A stretch of DNA of 64,000 nt from Pisaster brevispinus (Eukaryota > Echinodermata > Asteroidea > Forcipulatida > Asteriidae). Every line of letters starts with the position of its first letter. Within the stretch, counting starts at the first letter, position 1. The stretch spans positions 7,572,722-7,636,721 of the forward strand of contig JAMKCF010000002.1 of the NCBI GenBank assembly GCA_023634235.1, given 5' to 3'. Made by a program: the position numbers and the translations under genes. This document shows positions 55,101 to 64,000 of this stretch, one piece after another. The notes under the pieces were generated by a model. It saw only the letters and a program-made list of their open reading frames with translations, was not told the origin of the DNA and ran no database searches.

Positions 55101-55644
55101 ACATGTGTCTTTGTATCACATTACATTATTGGTTCTCGACCAAAAAAAAGATTCACAATCTGTTACCCTGGTGTAACAATAACTGATATCAAACGACAAA
55201 ACTTACTTGGAAATGGAATACCCAGGAGACATCAGATTCATTTTTGTCCTTGACACACTTTGTGCTTTGTTTTTAATCAAACCCAATTTAAATCCCTCTT
55301 TCACATATTGCAAACTTTGAACTTCTGTGAAAACTATGATAGAGACAGCCTTGTTAGTCCGACAGATAAAACTGAAGAAACATAGTGGGAGCACTTGAAG
55401 ACGAACTAACAACCTTTAAAAAAACTGCATGCGCTTCCATGGCAACAACTTTCTTCATCAGATGCAATGGTTGCTACAAAAGCTCATGCTTTTTTGTATG
55501 TAATTAGTTATGTACGTGATAAGTCTTTGAGTGCCACTACATGTACCTTCCTTGTGAAAACTGTGAAACTGTTGATTGTTTTAAGTATATTAATTTAATA
55601 GTACATGTAGCAATACTGGAAAGGATGGCACCATATCACATTGA
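52161..55644. other. Convergent intergenic region between HPS3 and SPCS1
   Basis: No recognised gene. An unrecognised 152-codon frame (52421-52879, + strand, starting from a non-ATG codon) and a short ccactgcaccactgcacc repeat (53103-53133) are present, plus the hairpins listed separately. Parts are probably the two 3' UTRs. Confidence 0.45.
54641..54849. repeat. Two adjacent hairpins
   Basis: 54641-54698 folds by ttccatatggg / cccatatggaa. 54735-54849 folds by gatggggtctatgg / ccatggaccccatc with an inner gggcaaatggc / gccatttgccc pair around 54775-54822. Together they resemble a small foldback insertion in the SPCS1 3' region. Confidence 0.65.
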
Positions 55645-55785
55645 TCATTTGGTTTTTTCCTTTCTTCTTGATGATTTCTTTTCTTTCGTTGGAATGACTT
55701 CTTTTGATTCCACCTCTGAATCAACACAGGGTTTCTGCCATTGGACTGGGCTCCTGCGGTAAATTGGCCATGGGGGTAACGTCAG
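55645..55785 (-). CDS. SPCS1: SPCS1 terminal coding exon
   Basis: On the - strand, the acceptor attttcag precedes 55785. It encodes LTLPPWPIYRRSPVQW, the invariant PPWPIYRR motif of SPCS1, then an acidic and Lys-rich tail to the stop TGA at 55647-55645. An ATTAAA (+ strand tttaat, 55594-55599) lies about 45 nt beyond the stop and could serve polyadenylation. Confidence 0.93.
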   Translation of the reverse strand: MTLPPWPIYRRSPVQWQKPCVDSEVESKEVIPTKEKKSSRRKEKTK

Positions 55786-58700
55786 CTGAAAATTATCACA
55801 AAACACTAGTAAGGCATATTCCAATTTGCAGGATTGACATTTAATAATGTGTAAGATGATGATGTGTAAGAAGAGACTGTTTAAGTTATGTTTAAAGTCA
55901 AAGTTAACATTCTACATTTCATGCGTGACAGCATGACAGACAGGGCGGAAAGTACACTCCATTTAAAAAAAAATGACTTTCCTCGTTCCTTGTTCTCCAG
56001 TTATGTTTAATGCTTTTTCCTTTATAAAAAATATCAAAGTTAACATAAGACTTGGGTAATAAAAACATGGAACTGGAAACATTAGGCTCAGTAAAGACAG
56101 GATGTGACAGACAGGACATTGTTGCATGCTCAACAAAACTGATCATTTAGACTAGTTTTACAGTGTATGATGATCAAATGTCTTTTCTGGAATTTACTTT
56201 GAATCAACCAATACCCAGATTTATAATAGCTTTACTTTCAGTACTTTTAGTGTCTGAATTTAAGCCAATTTTGCAGTTTGTTTCTTTGGTCAACTCATTA
56301 GTCAATAGTTCACTTCAAAAGGCACTACTTGTATTCCGTAATAGTGGCACTATAAGATACCAACAAAAGTCTATGCACTAGATTCAGCTTTACAGTCTAG
56401 AAGGAAAAGTCAAACGTTTACATTAAAAATGTTGCACTTTTGGGTTTACCATGACACCACTCTGTGATAAGCACTGCATTGAGCCCTCTGTAATTTCAGA
56501 GTCTCAAAAAAATAAAAAAATTAATTTAAAAAAATCCACAGCCCAACTGTCAGATTTGAACCCTGATCCTTTCATCCCAGAGCAGTCGTCGATTCCACCA
56601 AACTCTTCCTAACTTAGGATTAATCTTAGGACTTAGGATGAGTCCCAGCCTTGCACTGCAACATGTAAACCTTAAGATTAATCCTAAGTTAGGACTAGTT
56701 ACTCGTCCTAACTCGAGATAGGATTAATCCTAACGTTTCGTGAAATCGGCTGCATGTCTTACCCACTAGACCACCGAGCACACCCAGTAATGAGAGACCA
56801 GTTCCAGTAAATTAGGTCTTGGAAGGCCTCCAATATACAGCACATTTCACACATAGTGTAAGGGTAAAACCAACAATAATATTCTTTATCCTTCGTGCAA
56901 TTATTACATACATTAAATATGTGGAAGCTGTGACCTTTTTTAAGTTGTTAATAAAATTTAAGCACAAGGTTAGACAATGTTTTGTTAAAGCTCTAGATTA
57001 TTTTTTAAAGTTTATTTATTGTATGTTATTTCTTTGGGCAATACAACAAACACAGTAGGCCATAAGTATGTATAATTGATACTATAGAATAGGAACAAAA
57101 GGATGGGTTTAAATACTGCCCTGGAGGCAAAAGAGGGTTGTTTTTTTTGGTTTTTTTACCAGTACCTTACTTTTTTATGATAAATGTATTATGATACTTT
57201 TATAAAGGACATGTACTAGTATTAATAAGAAAATAGTATGTATTAAAGTTTTCTCTCTTTTTTTTCCCAACCTAAAGATAAAACAAATTGTGACAGACAG
57301 GACAAATTAGCATGATAAGGGGTAAATTGTAGACAGGTTAGATTTTGAGATGGAATATTACATCAACCAAACATCACAATCAGTTTGTTTTTTACTCTCT
57401 ATGTATTGGCACCTTAGTAAAAGATCAAGGTTCAAAGTTGATGAATTCAACTTTAAACCAAAAATATATCTTTATGTAAAAAGTGCACAGCTTTTCTGTT
57501 TGATGTGTTTTTGTGACAAACAGGACATTGCAATGCGATTATTTTTAAATGTTACAAGGCTCCAGCTTTTAGGTTAACATTTTCTAGTAGTGATTAGAGA
57601 CTCAGAACGTATCAAACTCTGTAGCCAACCAATAATCAATACAGTTGAAGCATAAGAACTCTAATAGAGGGAAACTCAAATTGCCATTACAAAATATTAG
57701 GGAAAAGTGCTTTTATAAATTATATTTCCCCAAACTTCAAGCCTTGGTAAAAATAAATCTTAGAATAGAAGGAAAACAAAAACTGTTCCTGAAAGCTTGG
57801 TTTGTCTACTTTCCAAGTAAAAACGACTTCCAAGTAGAAAATGTACTATGAAGATTCACGAATGTGGCACTCTTAGCTTACCTGGAATTATCTGGCATGT
57901 TAGAGGCCTCTTATTAAGAAAAATGTAGAAGTACAGAGTAGTCAGAGCTTATAATATACAAATTGCCATTACATCTATTTGTATTTTATACTTACAATGC
58001 ACGACAGAATAAACCCAGCACCTAGAATATAGATTGTCTGCACAAACTGTTCACATACATAGCCCCAGACGAATCCAACAGCCTATGTAATGAGTAAATA
58101 ACAAACAGAGTATAAATAAAATGAAATATTTTTAAGCGTCATAAAAAGGTACAAATCAAGTAAATAAAAATGGGTTATGGCATACTACTTACTGAGTTAA
58201 TAAATAACCTAAAGTTTAAATGCACAGCAGCAAGCATTGGCCTTATATTTTTTACATAAACCAGGAAAGGCGTACCCAATGGGCAGTAGTAATAACTAAG
58301 GGAGGAGTGAAGTACGCCATTACCATTTTTGTTTCAGCCGTGACTTATAATAATAATAATATATTGTATTTGTATAGCGCCTACTGCAGGCCAGCCTCTA
58401 AGCGCTTAACATTCAGTATTTCCTGCAAGGTATTTGGGGCTACGTTTGAAGTATGAGACCTACTCCTTTACATAGCACCTTGTAATGGTTTACAAGGTGC
58501 TGTGGCGCAATATGCAGCCGATCAAACCAGGAACACCAGGGCGGACCCCTTCTCTTTTCGATAAGTGCACTGGGTTCTTTTTCGTGCGTTACACAACACA
58601 CAGGACCAACGGCTTTACGTCCCATCCGAAGGACGAAGCAATCATGGTTAAGTGTCTTGCTTAAAGACACAAGTGTCACGACCGGGGCTCGAACCCACAC

Positions 58701-59212
58701 TCTGCTGATCAGAAACACCAGAGCTTGAGTCCAGTGATCTTATCCACTCGGCCACGACACGCTTATGGCCAAGGTTTGGCCAATTCATGGTGAACAAAGA
58801 AAGAAAGAAAAAAGAAATCCCGCAACTTATGAGAATGCTTGCTGGCTTTATTTGTTCAAGTCATGGCTTCATTGTGACAACGATCAGTTTTTATGGTGAC
58901 CCCATACTCTGCTACCATCCTGTTCTTGAGATTACATTCTAACTCTGGATGTTTAGTGAGTTTCACTTGTGTGTAAAATTCATGATATACATGTACAATG
59001 TACAACCTGTTCAATTTCCAAGCTGATTGCAGGTGGCTTGAGGAGTAACAAGCAATGAAGCAGTTGCAGGTGCTTTGAGGACTAAAGGGTTAAACAATGA
59101 AACTACATGTACATGTACTGACTGTTGTAATGATTTGGACAAACAGACTCACAGCAAACAGAAGGATGATTCCTTGAAACAGCTGCTCAGCCAGTTTCTG
59201 TCCCTTGTAATC
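55645..59212 (-). CDS. SPCS1: SPCS1, signal peptidase complex subunit 1 (first exon missing)
   Basis: SPCS1 is the roughly 12-kDa accessory subunit of the ER signal peptidase complex, with two transmembrane segments and both ends cytosolic. Three - strand coding exons join in phase 0: 59212-59153, 58082-57996 and 55785-55645. They give DYKGQKLAEQLFQGIILLFA, AVGFVWGYVCEQFVQTIYIL then GAGFILSCI, and LTLPPWPIYRRSPVQWQKP with a Lys-rich tail ending at TGA (55647-55645). Each block lines up with the human protein without gaps until the variable tail. The roughly 10 N-terminal residues were not found and lie upstream in the transposon-filled stretch or beyond the window. The gene converges with HPS3. 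Confidence 0.93.
56535..56785 (-). mobile_element. tRNA-derived SINE head interrupted by a MITE
   Basis: On the - strand an A box (ggtggtctagtgggtaag, 56775 downward) and a B box (gggttcaaatctgac, about 56563-56549) are about 200 bp apart instead of about 45. The extra DNA (56608-56734) is an inverted-repeat segment built from cctaacttaggattaatctt and taggattaatcctaa. It lies in SPCS1 intron 3. Confidence 0.6.
57996..58082 (-). CDS. SPCS1: SPCS1 coding exon 3
   Basis: On the - strand, the acceptor is tacatag and the donor gtaagt. It has 87 nt, phase 0 on both sides. It encodes the loop GYVCEQF and the second membrane segment (YILGAGFILSCI), matching vertebrate GYVAEQF and AGFAFSC. Confidence 0.93.
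58347..58762 (-). mobile_element. tRNA-Leu-derived SINE (copy 2)
   Basis: Same structure as the copy at 9446-9868: the - strand head has ggactcaagctctggtgttt and gggttcgagccccggtcgtg, then the body to a (TAA)n tail at 58348-58362. The two copies are alike over the whole length (roughly 85-90% by eye). It sits in SPCS1 intron 2. Confidence 0.87.
59153..59212 (-). CDS. SPCS1: SPCS1 coding exon 2
   Basis: On the - strand, the acceptor ttttgtag precedes 59212 and the donor gtgagt follows 59153. It has 60 nt, phase 0 on both sides, and encodes DYKGQKLAEQLFQGIILLFA, the conserved amphipathic start of the first membrane segment. Confidence 0.92.
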
Positions 59213-60693
59213 CTACAAAAAGCATCAGAACAAAACAGTTACAACACCAGGCTACAAGCAGGGATGTTGATCCCCAAAATACACCACCAATCAAAATAAG
59301 TGATCCATCCTGTTTGAAAATGAATGGTATATATTATTTGTCCCAGTAGGACAAAGGTTACAAATTTAATTTCAGTTCACTAATTAATTATATTTTGGGG
59401 TAAAAATTTGTCATACACTTGTGCCTGAGCACCTACAGTTTGTGTCACAAACTCTAATTATCTAGTGAAGTTTTTTTGTTTGTTTGGGGTTTTTTTTTTT
59501 TGGGGGGGGGGTTCTTCTTCTCACTGAACTTGTCCATAAATATGTACAGCTCTGAAGCTTGTATCAACTTGAAATGTTACATGTTTAAAAAGATAACAGG
59601 CTGAAGAAATTGTGACAACATGATGACGTCATTACTGTTGAAGTACATTAAAGTTTATTATTTCAAAAAATCATAACTGAAAAACTACAATTAATTTTTG
59701 TCAATTTATACATCATCCGAAAGATCTTCGAAAGCTAAAAACAAATGTATCGCAAAATGATGCCAATTTGACCTCATCTTTCGGTTCAAACCCCAATTTG
59801 AAGTGAACATTTTTCAAAATTCTCAAGTTCAGCTTTGGGGACAGCATCAAAGAGAATTTTGATACAGTTTCAGTGTATGAAGTGATATTTTGCTCATGGA
59901 CTTTTACAATATACATTGTAACATGATGATGTCATCACATCTGACAATACCCTACAGCAACATGTTTAAAATTGTACTATTTTTCTGACTCAAAAATCAT
60001 CAAACCAGATTTAACCATAAATACTATGTACATGTAATATCAACTAGACATAATTGCATTTGTGCACAAATGCCGAGCTGTTTCGTCATAACTTTTTCAA
60101 ATTACTCAACTGAATTTGAAAGTTTTTTTGTATTCAAAGCAGTTATGACGTATCAAGCCTGTTTAAAAAAGAATTTGGAATATACCACGTTTTGTAAGCA
60201 ATTTATGACTAAAAGGTGCAAAAAATAGAAAAAATCATAAAAAAATCATGTGATGACGTCATCATGACGTCATTTCAGAATTTACAAGAACTTGCCAATA
60301 TCTAACAGCCTACCAAGTTTCAACATGATCGCACTAATACTTCGGGAGATATACGACTTCAAAAAAGGCACCTTTAATGCTGCGTCATGTGACCCCCGAT
60401 GACGTCATCGATCTAAAATTTCACACATATGATGGCTGCCTGACGATCAACATATGTGTAAATTTTGAAGTGATTACACACAACTTCTCTACACACATCT
60501 TCAAAAAGTCCATTTTGAACAGTTTTCAACCTGCCGCTAGAGGGCGCTCGTGTGTATCGTGACGTCATCGGTATTTTTTTTTAAATGCACACTCTTGCCA
60601 GACACTAACATCGTTGAAAGCATTTTCATAACTTTTAGCACTTTTGAATTACGAGGCACTTCCGGTTTCTACCGGAAGTAGAGGTCATGTGAG

Positions 60694-61037
60694 TAGTGCT
60701 GGGCGAATAGTGAAATTTGGTATTCGGTTAACCGCTGGCCAACTACCCGAAATTAACCGGTTATTCAAATATTTTCCCCCCCAGTACTTACGTGCTTAAT
60801 GGTCTTACAATAACATGTACTCTCTTATCTCTTTTATTACATCGGTCGTTGCATTAATCATCATAGCGACTAAGGTCGGCTCTACACGTGTGAGACAGGG
60901 TTGTCACTAGCCCAAATTAAGTGCCGGTCGGTAATTTTTTTCCGAAGATACATTGCGGTATATTTTTTGCAAAATTTTGGGTCGCCCGCAAGTTTTTTCA
61001 TTTGCCCGTATGTATTGATAAACACAATTTTCGTAGC

Positions 61038-61073
<36 letters not shown>

Positions 61074-62963
61074 CACACACACACGGAAATTTGCGTAATT
61101 CCTGCCCTTAATAATCCTTTTTTCATCAACAACCATTTTTATGGATATGTGATTTGAGAATTGGTTTTATAGAACTTCTTTCGCAATGAAATCTTTGTGT
61201 TAACGATCGATAAACGACGCACAATGGAGAAAAAAATCAATGAACTTTGCCCTGCAACGCCCTCTATCGGCAAAAGTTGTCGATGCTTGAATAGCCTTAA
61301 CCCAACGCTGTGGTATAGTACAGAATCCGCGGGCGTGCGCCACACTGTGCAGGATTTCTTTACTCGACTCGTGAACGTGTACAGAGTTGGAGGCTAGCCA
61401 AGCTTTCTTATGAATATAGTATTTTTTAACGGGCCAATCACAGCGTGCGGAATGTTGGTTAGGATGGACTTTGGACCTGCTGTTGTACTGTACAATACAC
61501 CATCATGTGCTGTGTGCGTGCGTGGACTACAGGCGGGCGAGCGAACGTTGTGGGCCTGTGGATACTCACTACCATTACCATGTGGTTTATGTGCGTGCGT
61601 GTTTTACCTATGAACGATCGTGATCGCGATTGCGATTGCAGCCACATTAAACTCGACTCGACACAATTAATAGTCGCTCTATCCCTAGTCGCGTAGGCCT
61701 AGATCAGTGAGTATATTTGTCAGAAATTGTCAGGAATGGATACTAAAACGAAACCTGATGTATTTTGTCATAAATATGAAAATTTACTGTTGGCTTCTGA
61801 TGACAAAATAATGAAATATTCAGCATTTTCGGTGGAATTTAGTGCCGGTCGGTAAAGCTCCTCCTAGCAAGGCAAAGTCCCGGTCGGGTATCTCTGAGTG
61901 CCGGCAGGCCCGACCGGCACCGACCGGCGTAGTGACAACGCTGGTGCGAGACTAGTCTACACACATACTGTACAACAGCCTTATACTGCATGCACAATCA
62001 GAGAGCAGACTGAGTGAGAGCCAGTAGAAAATTTTGTTATGCTGAAGTACGGGCCTTGTCTGCTGTAGTGATTAGATACCATTACTAACGTCCAGCGCCC
62101 CTCACTATGGTTAATGTCAACGCCCTTCTGAGTGACTGACAATCATGCCAATAAACTGTGTGTAGCGGTCGGTGAATGCGGGCCAGGCCGGCCGGCCGAG
62201 ACGTAAACGTCCCGCCCATTCAATTCATTCAAATGCAAATTTGACATGACTTTGACGTCGATCTTTACTACCTAATCTTTACCAATGGCTCCCACACAAT
62301 GACCAAGGGTGACTTCACAGGAATTATAAGTATAACTAAACACGTGGAAATGTCCACGAGGTACAAACATGTAAGAGCATAATGCAAAGAAGGTTCTCAC
62401 GGTTTTGTTGCACAGTAAGTTGTCAAGTAATGAGTTAAAGACACATCACGCATATGCTTTAAAAAAGAAAGAGCCCTAAGTTTAAGACGTAAACAGTTTA
62501 CATTATAAATACAATGGATTACATTACAAGCTAACTCCAAACAAATTAATCCTCTGTTGTTGACGATAAAAAGAGAGGAGGCTGCGTGATCTATATGTCT
62601 CAGGTCTGGGCTGGAGCTCAGTTCGTCTCGGACTCTCCGCAGTGTGTCAATCAAGTCAGTGCACGTCGGCGTACTCAAAGGAATCGGCGTACTCAAAGGA
62701 AATCCCAGGAAAGTTACTTGTGCCTGGTATATTTTGTGTGGTTGTGAATAGGGTGAGCGACAGAGTGTGTTACAAGCATCCGCCCGACGATCGCGGATAA
62801 TAGGAATTCGGTTACTTGGTTGTAATTAGAGGACTATCCGGTTTATTAATAGGTATCCGCGCCCCTTGCGGATATTCGGTTAGGTCAAAAACGGTATTCG
62901 CGGTTACGGTTAGGAAAAGCTATTCGCCATTAACCGGTTATTCAAATTATTCGCCCAGGCCTA
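60694..62963. mobile_element. hAT-like element, 2270 bp (outer)
   Basis: The 8-bp duplication CATGTGAG lies at 60686-60693 and 62964-62971. Inverted ends TAGTGCTGGGCGAATA and TATTCGCCCAGGCCTA (imperfect) fit the hAT rule (YARNG start, 8-bp TSD). Sub-terminal ttaaccggttatt motifs occur at both ends. The empty site is visible in the related copy at about 45750. No transposase recognised. Confidence 0.85.
60896..61943. mobile_element. hAT-like element, 1048 bp (nested inside the outer one)
   Basis: It is flanked by GTGTGAGA (60888-60895) and GTGCGAGA (61944-61951), an 8-bp duplication with one mismatch. Ends CAGGGTTGTCACTA and TAGTGACAACGCTG are inverted and fit CARNG. Sub-terminal gtgccggtcggtaa motifs occur at both ends. 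A 31-nt poly-A followed by (CA)n is at 61041-61083. No transposase recognised. Confidence 0.82.
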
Positions 62964-63366
62964 CATGTGAGGTCACGCACACTGAACAAAATGAAGACCT
63001 AATTTATCCCTATACAATCCCGCAAACAGAAACCTACGGTCTCTTGTGGCTGATTTGTTACAGATTTTCAAATATTTAAAATAGAAACCTTTAAGATGAC
63101 GTCACGTGACAGGTGATGACGTCATCATGACATCATTGCTTGAGGGGCATAATTGCACCAATGCCTTTCATCACTGAAAGTTTCATTGCAATTGCTCTTT
63201 AGGAACTAGGCAAAAAAACGCATAGAACGAACGTGCGTTATCTCAATGGCTTTTATTACTGAAACAGACAAATAAAAAATAAATAATAATAAAAAAAATA
63301 ATAATAATAACAAAAACTTTAACGAAAACAAGAGCTGTTTCGCAGCGCTGCGCTACGAAACAGCTA

Positions 63367-64000
63367 ATTAAAGCCTACATGTCAAACTTACTGTGTCAAA
63401 CATTCTTATCAACTCTTCTTCATCAAATAAAGTATAATTAAAACTGAATTGAGCCTTAAAAGTCAACTAGGGTTGGGACATTTCACCAGTGTTTACCGGT
63501 TAGCCGTTTCATCATTAAAAAAGGTTGAAATCTAATTCCAGTATTCCTTAAGGTTAAACGGACCTGACAGTAAAAATAATAATAACCCAAGACACTTTCC
63601 AGGGAGAATTATTGATCCCTTTTGTTGATGGAAGAACTGCCTTATCCTAATCCCCTACAAATTGTAAGACAATATTTTTAATCCACTGCAATTTACTACA
63701 TTTTCCTTTGTCATATTTGTAGGCCCACACCTGCTGTTCCTGATTTTGCTGTCAAGACTGGCTATACATGGTGTGTATAGTGTTTTATTTTTTATCCCAA
63801 TGAATCACGAAAGTTGTGTTGATATCTGCTCCTTCTACAAGTCCACTCATAGTTCAGATTGGAATCTGTAGAAACGGTTAAATGGTTAAGGACAGATCCT
63901 AGCTATTTGACAATGTGATTTACAGGAAATTCAGAGACCTACATTTAATTGCTTTGAGTTCAAGCAAAGAATACAAATAATTGACTCTGTTATGCGTTAT
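63367..64000. other. End of window, possible further hAT-like ends
   Basis: The sequence tagggttgggacatttcacc with gccgtttcatc (63469-63512) has a rough inverted partner gaaacggttaaatggttaag gacagatccta (63871-63901), but no matching flanks, so an element is only possible. No SPCS1 first exon is recognised. Confidence 0.35.

Larger units (their letters stand above)
60044..63366 (+). mobile_element. CRE-palindrome repeat, copy C, split by a hAT-like insertion
   Basis: It starts actagacataattgcatttg (60044) and ends with the hairpin agctgtttcgcagcgc...cgaaacagctaa (63366), matching the family nested in the LTR element. Removing 60694-62971 restores continuous homology across caggtcatgtgag/gtcacgcac. 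It carries tgacgtca sites near 60254, 60262, 60398, 60560, 63097 and 63117. Confidence 0.78.

Noticed and set aside
60882..61157. Poly-Phe / poly-Lys ORFs
   Set aside because: They translate the 31-nt poly-A run inside the inner hAT-like element.
62397..62696. 99-codon - strand ORF as SPCS1 first exon
   Set aside because: It lies inside the outer hAT-like element and has no SPCS1-like N-terminus or fitting donor.
63733..63772. Exon-like PTPAVPDFAVKTGYTW after a tag acceptor
   Set aside because: Too short, no recognised family and no neighbouring exon in the window.

Overview
This is nuclear DNA from an animal. Genes are split by GT-AG introns, intergenic DNA is AT-rich, and transposon and satellite density is high. 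The mix of tRNA-Leu-type SINEs, foldback elements, many acatgtacatgt-like motifs, a Gmr1-like LTR element and an HPS3 gene that is clearly homologous to but diverged from vertebrate HPS3 suggests a marine deuterostome invertebrate, perhaps an echinoderm. That assignment is inference; nothing here fixes the species.

Two host genes are recognisable. The first fills most of the window: HPS3, a BLOC-2 subunit, on the + strand from the start codon at 4597 to the stop at 50388-50390. I rebuilt 22 coding exons whose splice phases all agree (about 1213 codons); a few splice choices are marked uncertain. The second is SPCS1, the small signal peptidase complex subunit, on the - strand. Its last three coding exons lie at 59212-59153, 58082-57996 and 55785-55645, and the first coding exon was not found. 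The two genes converge tail to tail across about 3.5 kb.

Region by region: 1-4563 is upstream DNA with many palindromes, a 732-bp Mutator-like foldback element with a 9-bp target duplication, and another foldback at 3821-4226. The HPS3 introns then carry SINEs, a LINE 3' end with a TTATC tail, a 40-bp minisatellite (12850-14930), a 2.1-kb giant palindrome (17919-20024), a piggyBac-like MITE, a 58-bp tandem array that duplicates a splice donor, and a 2.0-kb element with hAT-like ends. Intron 19 (16 kb) holds a 9-kb array of about 160 copies of a 56-bp unit (32079-41015) and a decayed LTR element (41417-47876). The LTR element has an integrase C-terminus upstream of reverse transcriptase, a SCAN-like Gag and a 2.7-kb LTR that was itself invaded. 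After SPCS1, 60044-63366 is a CRE-palindrome-rich repeat split by a hAT-like element, which contains a second hAT-like element; both keep 8-bp target duplications.

I found no bacterial-type system, CRISPR array or operon. The unusual content is the mobile-element architecture and the satellite-laden HPS3 gene. Copy counts and boundaries were read by eye.
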